Of a stretch of DNA of 64,000 nt, positions 11,501 to 23,526 are shown piece after piece (position 1 is the first letter of the stretch; each line of letters begins with the position of its first letter). This DNA comes from Monosporascus cannonballus (taxonomy: Eukaryota > Ascomycota > Sordariomycetes > Xylariales). The stretch lies in NCBI GenBank assembly GCA_004154925.1, contig QJNS01000058.1, forward strand, positions 291,411 to 355,410, written 5' to 3'. The notes beneath the pieces were generated by a model that worked only from the letters and a program-made list of their open reading frames with translations, made no database searches and was not told the DNA's origin. Position numbers and translations under genes: made by a program.

Positions 11501-13849
11501 ACATTCGTTATCATTATTAATCAAATATTAAAATCTTAATTTTCTTTTTTTATTTATTAATATAAAATAAAATAAAATTTACCTGGTTAATTCCGCTATT
11601 AATCAAAATTCCGTATTAGCACATCCAAAATAATCTTAAGATTATATCGCAATTTTCGAATAAAACGATATTGAAATTAACCGTTTAATATCGTCCTTAG
11701 ATAAGAATTTCGAAATAATTAATTTTGCGTATAATTTTTCTATTATCGTAAACGAATTTCTAATTTTCGGTATTCGTCGTTATATAAGGTTTTAACTTAT
11801 ATCTTTATAATAATTTAAGCTTATTAGCCATATTTAATATAATATAATTTCCGCCTAAAGTTTCGTAATCCACTATTGCAATATATTAATGCGTTCCGAT
11901 TCGTATTTCTAAGGTCATAAAGTTATTAACGTTTTTTATCGTCGTATTTAAAGGCCTTTTTGGGAATTCCCTTTAATTTCTTTAGGTTTCGTCATTTTAC
12001 GGCTTTTTTATAAGTAACTTTTTTCTTTTAATTCCTATGCGAATCTATTAAGCTTTGCTTATATTTTTTCGTTTAACGTATTAAACTGCTATATCTATTA
12101 TTATTGTCGGCGTATTATTCCTTCGAACCGTATTACTTATTGCTGGTTTTTTTATAATTCTTTTCCATATTAAATAAATTGTGTTTTTATATTTACAATT
12201 ACATCCCATTATACGTTATTTTAGCTATCGTTCCAGAGATTTCTTATAAATTAACGTATTTTTTCCTTAATAGCCTTTTTTTCGTAAAGATTTATAATAA
12301 ATACTAATTAAAAATAAAGGTCTATAATAACTTTTTAATAATGCTTTTTTATCGTACGTTAAATTAATTCTTTTTCCGTTTAATAATTATATTATCCGTA
12401 ACAACAAAAAGGGTTTTCCTATAGGCATTATTTTCTTTTAAGCTAATTTTTCGTTTCGGCTAATTATTAAATATTTTTTGGGGTTATGGTTCGAAATTAT
12501 CGATATTATTATTCGTCGTTTTTGTTATGCCCGGTATAATTTAAAAAGTTAAATCCCTTATAGTATATACGGGTAATTCGTACATAAATATGTTATTTCC
12601 ATTTTTCGTAATCGGGATATTCTCGTCGTCGACAATATATGGCATATATTTTGCCGTATAAATCGGGGGTTCCGGGATAAACTTTTTTTATTTAATTTTG
12701 GTATTTACGTAATCATTTTTATAACGCTTTTTGCCGTATTCGTAATACCTGTTAAATTAACTTTTTAACTTTTCGTATTTTTTGTCGGAATTTTTATCGT
12801 AATAATCCTTATTAAGCCTTTTGCTTAGGGCTTAATATATACTTGGCTTAAATTATATTAATAACTTTATCATTATTTCCTTAATTATTCCTGGATTATT
12901 CTTCCGGTATAAAAGTCCAATTATCTTATTATGGCTTTTTGGGCTTTTTGCATTTATAAGTTTTATGTCCCATTTTGCCATAATTAAAATATTTAATCTG
13001 GTTCCAATTTTATCTGTAAGTAACGCCGAATTCCATAAATCCTAGCGCCGTTTTATCAAAAATAAAGGATATATCTTATTTTTCCCCTGATGGAATTTAT
13101 ATCCCGAATATAAGGAATATTATCCTTTTATTTCTTATCGTTTTTTTAAATTATTAATTATTAATTTTAATTACTTTTACGATATACCGATTTAAAGCAA
13201 TTAATCATTCGATCCGAATAATCTTATTTTTTACATTATTTTTTAAACTTTTATAAAATATGTCGATAAAAATATCGGTTTCGTTATTTCCTTATCCGGC
13301 CTTAGCCGCAAGATTTTTAAAAATTATAGCATACTTAAATATAAATCTTTTTTATCGGAATTATAGGAATTATTAAACCGTTAATCGTTTTTTATCCGGA
13401 TTACCGAAATTATCGCATATTTTATTTTCGAAATTAATATAAGTTAAAAAAATTTCGTTAATAAAACTTTTTCTATTTGCTTTTTTTATTTTTAAAATTT
13501 TTTTTATAACGGGTTCAAACTAATTAACCGTATCTTTTATTAAGCATACTTTTACTATTAAAACCATATCCGCTGGGTTATTAAGGTTTAGGAAACGAAA
13601 GTAAACTTATGCCTAAATTAAGAAGATTTAAAGATTACCTTTTCCATCGTAAGGTTCTGGCTTTTTTGGCTTTATACGGGCGAAAGAAAATTAGGCAGGC
13701 GTAACCTTAAGTTATCGGACTTTTTTTTCCAGCTCCTAAATCCGAACTTAAAGCTGCTAAATAAAGGTTTCCTAAATATTAATTAACATTTTAACAATAT
13801 TGAATATTACTTAGAATTTAACGATATTATTAAATAAAAGTTTATAATA
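8600..13849 (-). pseudogene. Gyp-1 gag-pol remnant
   Basis: Sense translation (minus strand, broken by many stops) gives a gag zinc knuckle YFNYGKMGHKTYKCKKP at about 12995-12946, where Tyr stands for two of the Cys. Reverse transcriptase follows with VCYFDNIFIFS near 10.75 kb (YxDD reduced to FDN). The RNase H segment YFLKENLYQIKVYTDYQNFT lies at 10175-9984, and degenerate integrase near 9.2-9.7 kb ends in TLNKxINKENK, corresponding to the HPQTDGQTE region. Asp-to-Asn and Cys-to-Tyr changes are the expected G-to-A products. Confidence 0.85.
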
Positions 13850-14244
13850 TATAACGGCTAAACGGTTTAACCAATTATTAAACCTTAAATTAATAAGTTT
13901 ATATTAATAAAAATATCGTAAAAATCTAAACAATAAATTTAATAACGTATTACGTCTCGTAATATTAAAGATATTTTAGGTAACGAATTATTATTATAAA
14001 TTAAAGTTATCTAAATTATGGAATTAATGCGTATATATATCTTTGTTTTGGCTCAAGGTACTTAAGCGGCTTAAACCCTTAAGCCCGTTAAGCCCTTTAA
14101 GCTTTTCCGCTGGCTTAAGGGGTTTAAGGTGCTTGGCGCCTTGAGACCTTTGAGCCAGTTACGTGACGTCTTGGCTTAGGTCGGAGCTAACCCTTTCGTG
14201 GTCCCGACCGTCTAAAAAGAAGCCAAGACCGTTAGGTCATAATA
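13850..14244 (-). repeat. Gyp-1 5' LTR
   Basis: 395 bp, exactly the length of the 3' LTR. On the plus strand it starts TATAACGGCTAAACGG and ends GGTCATAATA. Followed by the AATCT target duplication. Confidence 0.9.
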
Positions 14245-14861
14245 AATCTGTTCCCTGTTATATACATATATTGTAGCTTTACGAATACGTTAAATTTTTT
14301 TTCCTAATTATACTTCTTATTTAATGTAATATTATTAAAATCCGAATTAACAACGAATAGGCCATATTTATTCAGCTTTTTGCGAATCCAAATCCATAAA
14401 AATTTTCGACACTGTCTAAAGTTTAATATTTCGTTCGTTAAAATACTTCTAAAGCAAACGTCTGCGAAAAGGATTATAAAAACGTTAATAATTTTCTATA
14501 GCCATTTTATATTCTGACGCTTTTTGAAATTACGCAAAAAGTTTGGGAGTAAATTAATAATATCCAATACCGTTAGGTCGTAATTAACCCTTAGCATAGT
14601 TCCCGTACTTGATAACCGTACCGTTTGTATTGCTGTAAAAGAAACTTCCGTATACTTAATATCGGAACGTTAAATTCGCACAGTAAGGAATTCCGGGCTC
14701 GTTATAACAGGGAAGCCATCACCACCCTGTAACGGTGATTCCCAGGCCTAGCTGTTCCCCTGGCTTTCTAGCAAAGCGTTAAAACGATATACTGATGAAG
14801 CCATTTTGAGATTCAGGTGATAATAACAATAGCTACAACCGAATATCGAAAACGTCAGAGG
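14245..14861. other. Mixed-composition interelement sequence
   Basis: AT-rich up to about 14690, then ordinary composition. The minus strand carries short open segments that could be a gag of another gypsy element, but no motif is decisive. Confidence 0.35.
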
Positions 14862-15047
14862 CTAATAGCCGAGAGGGGTTGCTTTCGTAAGTAGCTTTAG
14901 AGCGCTAGGGGGTACATTGGGTGAAAAGCATGGATCCCTGGGCAAAATAGGTGGGGCGAAAATGTCACTTTTCCCTTCATCTGCCGCGACACCGAACTCA
15001 CCCTTAGTGCCGTCTATCGTCTCATCGTCTTCCTCGAGCAGGTACAT
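14862..15047 (-). other. Small acidic ORF of unknown nature
   Basis: 61 codons from an ATG, acidic start (YLLEEDDETIDG) and a Pro/Ser-rich remainder. Not RIP-damaged. It lies immediately 'inside' a minus-oriented gypsy-like LTR fragment (15100-15293), so it may be the leader or gag start of a divergent gypsy element rather than a host gene. No family recognised. Confidence 0.25.
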
Positions 15048-15099
15048 GTATCAGCACTAAACCCCGCAAAAGAGACCGCCTCCGAGCACGTTGCCGAGG

Positions 15100-15293
15100 T
15101 GTGGCGGCTTGGCTAGTTCGCCAACTATTAAACATAGGAGTACGGTATATGTTGGCTGTTGTATCTTGGGAATCCAAAGAAATAAGGGTACTAGTTACCG
15201 CTCGTAATAGCAAAGGTGATTTGCGCAACGAAGTTATCTTGCAAACTGGTACTATCTTTGTTACATGAAAGGTAACGATCGTATCTATATACT
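15100..15293 (-). mobile_element. Divergent gypsy LTR fragment
   Basis: Plus-strand TGTGGCGGCTTGGCTAGTTC aligns with the TGTGACGGCTAGGCGGTTTA start of the other LTRs, and downstream blocks (CCAACTATTAAAC, GTAATAGCAAAGGTG, AACGAAGTTATCTTGCAA) are shared. The U3 half is lost where the copia LTR begins at 15294. Confidence 0.7.
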
Positions 15294-15534
15294 TGTCAGA
15301 CCCAGCTGAAGTCGATCAAACAGCTAGGCCTTGGTTTAGTTTGATCACCTTCTGAAACAAGGCTACTTTATGCACCCCCGGTATCTTTTCCTTTTAGCTA
15401 CAGCTATATTTACGTGTATAAAAGGAGGGTTCGTTATCCTTACCCTCTAACTAAGACCTTGTAGAGGTTATACAACCTTTAATACACCTTTTTTTCAGTT
15501 ATATATGCTTTTGTGTATAATAGAGGGTCTCATA
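15294..15534 (+). repeat. Cop-1 5' LTR (Ty1/copia)
   Basis: 241 bp, TGTCAGACCC...GGGTCTCATA, with near-inverted terminal decamers and a TATA box (GTGTATAAAAGG, about 15415-15426). The reverse complement of the solo LTR at 42931-43173 (243 bp) aligns along its right half, including GGAGGGTTCG and the terminal block. Confidence 0.8.
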
Positions 15535-15552
15535 GTTATAAGCCCGGTCCGC
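15534..15552 (+). other. Cop-1 primer-binding site, half-tRNA type
   Basis: AGTTATAAGCCCGG immediately after the LTR is complementary, with one transition, to the anticodon arm of eukaryotic initiator tRNA-Met (GGGCTCATAAC). Copia-type elements are known to prime from this internal half-tRNA. Inference from sequence complementarity only. Confidence 0.5.
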
Positions 15553-16317
15553 ATTTCTTTCTAGCCGCGCTTTAATATATTTATTATATATATTCTATTA
15601 AAGCTATTCGGAACCTCGCTGTCCTTCCTGCGATATATTTGTTGCTCCGTTACCAAAGATATCTATCGCTTAATTATTACGCGTTTAATTATCTTAGCCT
15701 GCTTATTTTTTGCATTATTTCTAAAGCCATAATTACCTAATTAAACCCTGACAAATCCGTTTTAAAACGCGTTCCTAAGTATTTACTTAGGAAAAAAACC
15801 CCTAGAAAATATGATATTCTCGAATTTTACGCTAATACGAAAACTGGCATATTATAGGCATATATTAACCCTAACGTAACCCAAATACTACCTTTATTAA
15901 CGGTACCGATTTTTCTTAAGCCTTATTACTTCCAGAATAAAATAATTAATAAATATTTTTTAAATAAGCCGAATTATTCGAAATTCGAAATGGCCTTAAA
16001 GGCATATAAGAGGAAACAGTTTTTAAATATCGTTTAAAAAAAGCATTTGCTAAAATTAATACGTTCCTAAATTAATTCGTTTATCTTAATTATTATTAAA
16101 TATTTTAAAAAAGTTATATTTCGAAAAAAATTAATAATCTTAAAAAATAAATTTAAGCTTAATAATAACGTTCGAAATTACGTAATCGACAGTCGATATA
16201 AATAAGCGTTAAAAATTAACAAAATTTAAATAAATATTTAGTTATTTATACATTGAAAAATATATATTAAAACCGCAAAATTTCAGATATTAACCGTTTT
16301 AAGTTATTACGGCCACT
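15553..16317 (+). pseudogene. Cop-1 gag (5' part)
   Basis: Degenerate plus-strand frame with a gag-like segment (ILEFYANTKTGILQAYINPN, about 15818-15877). Interrupted at 16317 by an LTR and Gyp-2; the frame resumes at 23527. Assigned to Cop-1 by continuity and position after the LTR and primer site. Confidence 0.55.
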
Positions 16318-16323
16318 TTTTAT

Positions 16324-16718
16324 TGCTATGACCTAACGGTCTTGGCTTCTTCTCAGACGGTCGGAACCACGAAAAAGGTCAGTTCCGACCTAAGCCAAGA
16401 CGTTACGTAACTGGCTCAAAGGTCTTAAGGCGCCAAGCACCTTGAGCCCCTTGAGCCATCAGGAGAGCTCAAAGGGCTTAACGGGCTTAAGGGTTTGAGC
16501 CGTTTGAGCACCTTGAGCCAAGATAAGGATATATACGATCATTATTCCAATAGTTTAGATAACTTCAGCTTGCAATATAACATCGTTACCCAAGGCACCC
16601 TTGGTATTACGAGACGTGACATGTTACTGTATTTATTGCTCAGATTCCTACGATACTCCTGCCAACATAAACCCGTCGACTTAAGGTTTAATAGTTGGTT
16701 AAACCGCCTAGCCGTCAC
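16324..16718 (+). mobile_element. Extra gypsy LTR abutting Gyp-2
   Basis: 395 bp, TGCTATGACCTAACGG...GCCGTCAC, well preserved and of the same subfamily as the Gyp-1 LTRs. It runs straight into the 5' LTR of Gyp-2, which is a different subfamily (GTCCTGTAAAGCC block), without a spacer. Its own second LTR and internal region are absent. Confidence 0.85.
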
Positions 16719-17135
16719 GGTTATGACCTAACGGTCTTGGCTCCTGGAAACTGTCGGGGTCCTGTAAAGCCAGACCCCGACCTAGCTAAGAGGTCACGTG
16801 ATTAGTTTAAAAGATTCAAGGGCCCTGATTGGTTAAAAAGGCGTAAGCCGGTTAAGTACCAAAGGGAGCATAAAGGGGCTTAAGGAAATTTAATTAAAAA
16901 AATGTCGTTAAGCTATAATAAATATCTTAAACCAAAACGAAAATATATACGTTTATTATTTCCATAGTTCAATTAATTTCAATTTATAATATAATATTAT
17001 TACTTAAAGTATTTTTGGAATTACGAAACGTAATACGATTATTAAATTTATTATTTAGATTTTCACGATATTATTATTAACATAAATCCGTAAGACTTAA
17101 GTTTTATAATTAGTTAAACCGTTTAATTCGTTATA
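16719..17135 (+). repeat. Gyp-2 5' LTR
   Basis: 417 bp. Starts GGTTATGACCTAACGG (first base changed from the expected TG) and ends TTCGTTATA. Its right two thirds are strongly RIP-mutated; the first 150 bp are nearly intact. Confidence 0.8.
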
Positions 17136-20100
17136 TTTTATAAGTTTTTATTTTGTAATATTGTTAAATTCTGAATAATATTTAATATTAATAAAACATT
17201 AATTAGTATTTAGGAAACCCTTATTTAATAATTTTAACTTCAAATTCGGAAATTGGAAAAAAAATTGAACAAATTAAGGTTACGTTATTTGCTTAAGCTT
17301 TTTTTACTTCCATAAAATTAAGAAAGTTAAAGCCTTATAATTAAAAAAGTAATCCGTAAACTTTTTTAACTTAGTTACAAATTTAATTTTACTTCTTAGA
17401 CCTTAATAACCTAACGGATTAAGTTTTAATAGTAAAAATATATTTAACGGAAAATGCGAATAATTAAGTTAAGCTTATTATAAGAAATTTCCTAAAAATA
17501 AACAAGTTAAATAAGAAAATTTTTTTAATAAAAGTTTTTTATTTTATATTAATTTCGAAACTAAAATATATAACAATTTCGGTAATCTGAATAAAAAACG
17601 ATTTACGCTTTAACAATTTCTGCACTTCCGGTAAAAGAAATTTATATTTAAATACGCCGTAACCTTTAAAAGTTATGTAATTAAGATAAAATAAAAAAAT
17701 AACGAAAATAACGTTTTTATTAATATATTTTATATAGGGTTAAAGGATAATATAAAAATGAAATTATTCGGATTCAGTAATGCATTACCTTAAACCGGTA
17801 TATCGTAAAAGTAATTAAGATTAATAATCGACAGTTTGAAAAACGATAAAAAAAAGGAATAATATGCCTTACGTTTAGGATATAACAAGTTTAATTAAAA
17901 GAAGAAATAAAACGTACCCCTTATTTCTTATAGAACGGCGCCAGGACTTATGGAATTCGACGTTACTTACAGATAAAACTAAAGTTAAATTAAATACTTT
18001 AATTACGGCAGAATACGATATAAGGTTTATAAGTACAAAGAGCTCAAAGAATTACGATAGAATAATTGGATCTTTATATTAAAGAGATAATCCAGGAATA
18101 ATTAAGGAAATAATAGCAAAGTTATTAACATGATTCAGGCCAAATATATATCAGGCCTATAATAAAAAGTCCAATAATGATTATTACGATAAGAAATTCG
18201 ACGACAAATGCAAAAAACCAAAAAGTTAATTTAATAAGTTTTACGAATATAATAAAAAGCATTATAAGAGTAATTACGCAAGTATTAGATTTAAATAAAA
18301 AAGGTTTATCCCGGAATTCCTAATCGATACCCCAGGATATATGCCATATATTGTCGACGACGGGAATATCCCGATTACGAAAAATAGAAATAATATATTT
18401 ATGAATAAATTATCAGTATATATTATAAAGTATTCGATTTTCCAAACTGTATCGGAAATAATAAAAAGAGTAAATAATAATATTAATATTTTTGAAGTAT
18501 AACCCTAAAAGATATTTAGCAGCTGCCCGGAACGGAAAACTGGCCCGAAAGAAAATAATATTCGTAGGAAAACCCTTTTTATTATTATAAATAATATAAT
18601 TATTAAACGGAAAAAAAATTAATTTAATGTACGGTAAAAAAGCATTACTAAAACGTTATTACGGAGTTCCATTTTTAATTAATATTTATTATAAATTTCT
18701 AGAAAAAGGAAATTATTTACAAAAAGATACATTAATTTATAGGAGATTTTTGAAATAATCATTAAAATAACGTATAATAAGATGTAATTACAAATATAAG
18801 AAAATAATTTATCTAATAAGAAAAGGAATTCTAAGAAAATTAAAAATAATTAATACGGCTTAAAAAAACAATATGCCGGTAATAACGATAAATATAACAG
18901 TTTAACGCATTAAACAAAAAATATAAATAAGGTTTAATAATTTCGAATAAAAATTAAAAGAAAAGAATTACTTATAAGAAATTGCAGAATAACGAAACCC
19001 AGAGGAATTAAAAGGAATTCCTAAGAAAAACTTTAAACGCAACAATAAAAATATTAATAATTTTATTATTTTGGATATATAAATTGGAACATATTAATAT
19101 ATTGTAACAATAGATTACGGAACTTTATGCGGGAATTATATTATACCGGATATAGTTAATAAACTTAAATTACTATGGAGATATAAGTTAAAACCTTATA
19201 TAACAACAAATATCGAAAGTTAGGAATTCGCTTATAATAACGGAAAAGATATCAATAATATTAATTACCTCGAGATTCTTATTAAAAAATGATACCAGAT
19301 AATTAATTTCGATATCGTTTTATTTGGGAATTACGATATGATCTTAAGATTATTATGGATACGTTAATACGGAATGTTAATTAACGGCGGAATTTATTAA
19401 ATAAAATTTACTTTTTTTTTATTAATAAACGAAAAAGAAATTAAAATTTTAATCTTTGATTAATAATAACGATAAATATAGGCATAAAAATACGATAAAA
19501 ACCTTATTACCTAAAGGAATAAAACATAAAAAAAACGGAAATTAAAAAAAGATATAACGTATTTTTATGATTATTAAAACGAAACTAAAGTAATTAAATA
19601 ACGATTTAGAATAATAAATATAACAGTTTAAAAAGTTAACAAATTTATTTAATATATTATTATAATATTATAGATATAAGTATTTTTTAAAAAAGAATTT
19701 AATATAAAACTATTAGAACATAACGAATGGAATTATAAGATAATTTTTGAAAAAAGATTTTTAACAAAGTTTTACCTTATTTATAACTTTAATAAAAATA
19801 AATTACGTATTTTTAGAAAATACCTAAAAAATCGATTAAAGAAAAAATAGATTTGATTTTTAAAATTATTAGTAGGAAATTTTATATTTTTCGTAACGAA
19901 ACAAAAACGGAAAATTATAACTTATAAATAATTATTAATATTTACATAATATTATTATTAAGAATTAAAATTATTACCCATAATTACGGAAACAAAAAAC
20001 TAATTTTACATAATTAAATAATATATAACGTTTAATTTTAAAAATAAATATAGTTTTATTAAGATTAAAAAAAGATATAAATAAAAAATTATTTTGAAAA

Positions 20101-22490
20101 CGAAATACGGATTATTTAAGTATTTAATTATATTAATAAGATTTACAAACGTAATAATAATTTTCCGGCGAATAGTTAATTATATTACGAAGATATCTCG
20201 ATATTTTCGTTATTTGTTTTTTCGACGATATTTTTATTTATATAAAAACAGAAAAAATATATGTAAAATATATTTATAAAGTTTTTTAAATTTTACAAAA
20301 CGTAAAGTTATTTATTAGTGCAAAATAATTTTAATTTTATATATAGGAAGTAAAATATCTAGGATATATTATTACCTTAAGACATATTTGGATAAACCTT
20401 AAGAAAATCGTTATAATTACAGAATGGCAAAGGTTAACGATAATTAAGGAAATATAGGCATTTTTTAAATTCGCCAATTATTATAGGATATTTATTCGGA
20501 ATTTTACTTAAATAATTGTATCCTTGACGAACTTTATAAAAAAAATTAAATAAATGTTATATACGGACAAGGCATTTTAGAATATTAAGAATATAATTAT
20601 AAGCGAATTAATATTAATTATATACGATTTAAACCGCCTTATTAAATTAAAAACAGATATTTCGAATTAAGTATTAAACATAATAATCGGACAATAAAAT
20701 AATAAAAGTAAATTATATTTTATTATATTCTTTTCCCATAAATTAAAAAGAACCGATCTTAATTACGGTATTCCAAATAAGGAATTTATGGTTATTATTA
20801 TAGTATTTGGGGAATTTAAGTATTTTTTAAAAGGAAATTTGCACCAGGTTAAAGTTTATATAGATTATTAAAATCTTACCCGATTTATTACGACCAGGGA
20901 ATTTATAAGATAATAATTTCGTTACGTAGAAAAATTGGCGAATTTCGGCTTTGTTATTATTTATAAGAAAGGATTAGAAAACGGTAAAGCAGATACTTTA
21001 AATCAGCGACCAGACCTCGAAAAGAAATTAATTAATGTTAGTTATATAATTTTTGATATTATTATTACAGAATATTTATATATACGATAAATTACGATAA
21101 TACGGGTAACACCTTTAGATATGCATTAAAAGATTTAATAATATAATAACGGTTTTCCAAAAAGTTAAAAAATAAATAAAATGTAGGTTTTAAAGGAATA
21201 CCAAAAAGATTTAATGCGAAAAATATACGAATATTAATTATACGGATATTTAAAAATCTATAAAACTTTAAATCGATTTTAACATATATATTCTTTTTTT
21301 AAAAAAGAAATTAATAATATAAATAATTATACGAAAATGCGATATTTACGTTAAAAAAAAGTACGATAACATAAATTATACAGAAAATTACAGTTTTTAT
21401 TAATTATAAAATAATTATAATATTTAATGATATTTAATTTTATTATTAAATTTTTTATATTAAAAGATTTAGTTACGAAAATATATTACGATAGCATTTT
21501 CGTAACCGTCGATTGCTATCCGAAATTCTTTTTATTTTTTATTATATTATAAAGATACAGATATTAAATAAATGGTATATAATATTTTTCAATATATTTT
21601 TAAGATATATAAATTATTAATAAAAAATTATATCAAATAAAAGATTAATATTTCCATTTAAGTATTAATAAGGCCTTATGGTGTAAATCGGCTTAAATTA
21701 TAAATTATCTAACGTATTTTAATCTTAAACAAATAAATAAGTAAAACGAATAAATTAAATTTTTGAAATTTATTAATTATATTATATTAATTATAAACAA
21801 AATAATTAGGTTAAAAATGTTAATCGTATAATTAGCTTAAAATATTAGTTATTATAAAAATATTAAAATAATATTTACAAATACAAATTTTAATTTTCTT
21901 TTAAAAATTTACAAAAAGAATACGTAACGATAATTTAATTAATATTAAAATAATCCTTACGTTAGAACAATTACGATAGCTATACCAGAAAATAAAAACG
22001 GAACTAAAATTCGTACGGAATCAAAGAAGCAAATATTACAACCAGAAAAAATTAAAAGGATTAACTTTCGAAAAAGGGAAAATGGTTTTTCTCGTTATAA
22101 AAATTTTTTAAACAAAACGACATAGCAAAATTTTTTATTTCAAATATATTAATCTATGTAATATCGTTAAGAAAATCTCAGTAAATAATTATTAATTACA
22201 ATTTCCCCCAAAAGTTAAATTCCATTTAATTTTTTATATTTCCTGATTTAACTTAATAGCAAATTTAATTAAAATGCATATGGCATAAGATAATATGGAA
22301 GTAAAAAAGGAATAAACATATAAGAAAAAGAAAATTTTCGATATACAAAAATAAAACAAATTTACCTAATACCTGATTAAATAGAAAAAATATTCAAATT
22401 CCGAAAATACTTAGGAATTTGCCAAAAACCTTATTAACGTTTAATACCTGTTGAAAAACTTTTATTAACAACAACAGGCGTATCCTAATC
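17136..22490 (+). pseudogene. Gyp-2 gag-pol remnant
   Basis: Stop-riddled plus-strand translation. Gag region to about 18.3 kb. Reverse transcriptase core YLDIFVICFFDDIFIYIKT at about 20.19-20.25 kb keeps both catalytic Asp. RNase H region with GNLHQVKVYIDY and NGKADTLNQRPDLEK lies at 20.82-21.02 kb. Integrase to about 22.0 kb has NLKQINKxNE in place of HPQTDGQTE. Pol ends near 22.49 kb (SENT..EFAKNLI, then QQQAYPNP before a stop), slightly overlapping the end of the antisense gene. Confidence 0.85.
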
Positions 22491-23105
22491 CATAATTAAC
22501 CAGTTAGTAGCCGGGATATCGGGCCAGTTGGCCGCGGCCTACGCTAACGTAATAACCGTAACGGTGGCCTCCAGCTGTTTTTGTGCTTTTTCGAAACGCT
22601 TAAATTCCTTTGTTTCCGTATTTTGAATACCACGGCGAAACATTTTAATCTTACGTTAACGAAAAAAAAATTTGTTTTTATAAATAATTTAAACGACCGA
22701 ATAATTCGTTAAGATATTATTAAGTTTTTAGAAGTTCTTTCTCGGCGATACGCTCCTTTAATTCCCGACGGTTTTTTTCGGCAATTAATTTCCGGTATTC
22801 GATTTCGGAAAAACTAAAAACATGATAAGGATTTCTATAAATAATACAAAAAGCATATTTCTCTAAGTTGCGATAAACTTTGCAAGTTTTGTTCTTAGAT
22901 TTATAACTGAAATAAAAAACATTTAAAGATATGATAAAACTAAAACGGTTAATTCGTTCTGAAAAAACGAAAGCGTTAATACGTTTGCGAAATTGGGACT
23001 TTTCGATACGACCTAACATAATAAATATGAAAAAAAGAAAGTTGCTTACCAAAAATCAATAAACGAATAATACTATCTTTAGGGACAAAGATTTTGGAAA
23101 GGGGG
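22434..23105 (-). pseudogene. Antisense Zn2Cys6-like gene of Gyp-2 (best preserved copy)
   Basis: Minus strand, converging with pol; paired stops at 22434-22436 and just beyond. An open stretch of 110 codons (23052-22720) is the longest remaining in any element here. An intron-like GTAAGC...GTTAG (23049-23013, 37 nt) would join VPKDSIIRLLIF to GRIEKSQFRKRINAF in frame. At 22914-22825 the spacing x2-x6-x8-x2-x6 holds with ligands Tyr, Tyr, Cys, Tyr, Cys, Tyr (Cys codons TGY become TAY by RIP). A basic/acidic helical tail (AEKNRRELKERIAEKELLK) follows. The C-terminal block near 22500 reads YPGY in one frame and resembles AAVTVITLAQAAAD in another. Confidence 0.7.
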
Positions 23106-23111
23106 AGATCG

Positions 23112-23526
23112 TATTATAATCTAACGGTTTTAGCTTTTGGAAACGGTCGGGGTCCTGTAAAGCCAGATCCCGACTTAACTAAGAGGTTACGTAACTAGCT
23201 TAAATGATTTAAGAGCCCTAATTAGTTAAAAGGGCTTAAGCCGGTTAAGCACTAAAGGGGGCTTAAAGGGGCTTAAAAGATTTAACCAGAGAAATGTTGT
23301 TAAGCTATAATAAGCACTTTAAGCCAGAACGAAGATATATACGTTCATTATTTCTATAATTTAGACAACTTTAGCTTGCAATATAAGATCGTTACCTAAG
23401 GCACTCTTGGATTACGAGATGTAACACGATTACTGTATTTATTATTCAGATTCCCATGATACTTCTGCTAACATAAACCCGTACGACTTAGGTTTAATAG
23501 TTGGTTAAACCGCCTAGCTCGTCACA
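23112..23526 (+). repeat. Gyp-2 3' LTR
   Basis: 415 bp. Starts TATTATAATCTAACGG (RIP form of TGTTATGACCTAACGG) and ends GTCACA. Its U3 is more mutated than that of the 5' LTR, while its R/U5 is better preserved, the reverse of the 5' copy. Confidence 0.85.

Larger units (their letters stand above)
7532..14244 (-). mobile_element. Gyp-1: complete Ty3/gypsy retrotransposon, RIP-inactivated
   Basis: 6.7 kb, minus orientation. Two 395-bp LTRs (7532-7926 and 13850-14244) with TG/TA...TA/CA ends and a perfect 5-bp target duplication AATCT at 7527-7531 and 14245-14249. In sense order from the right: gag with a zinc knuckle near 12995-12946, then reverse transcriptase, RNase H, integrase and a polypurine tract. 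A separate reading frame runs on the opposite strand near the 3' LTR. Coding sequence is riddled with stops created by C-to-T/G-to-A change. No autonomous activity is possible. Confidence 0.92.
16719..23526 (+). mobile_element. Gyp-2: full-length Ty3/gypsy retrotransposon, RIP-inactivated
   Basis: 6.8 kb, plus orientation. LTRs at 16719-17135 (417 bp) and 23112-23526 (415 bp) share the GTCCTGTAAAGCC block not found in Gyp-1. Polypurine tract GGAAAGGGGGAGATCG ends at 23111. Inserted in Cop-1 together with the preceding LTR. The motif CCACTTT flanks the composite at 16313-16319 and 23527-23533, but on the left it is separated from the LTR by a few bases. Confidence 0.88.
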
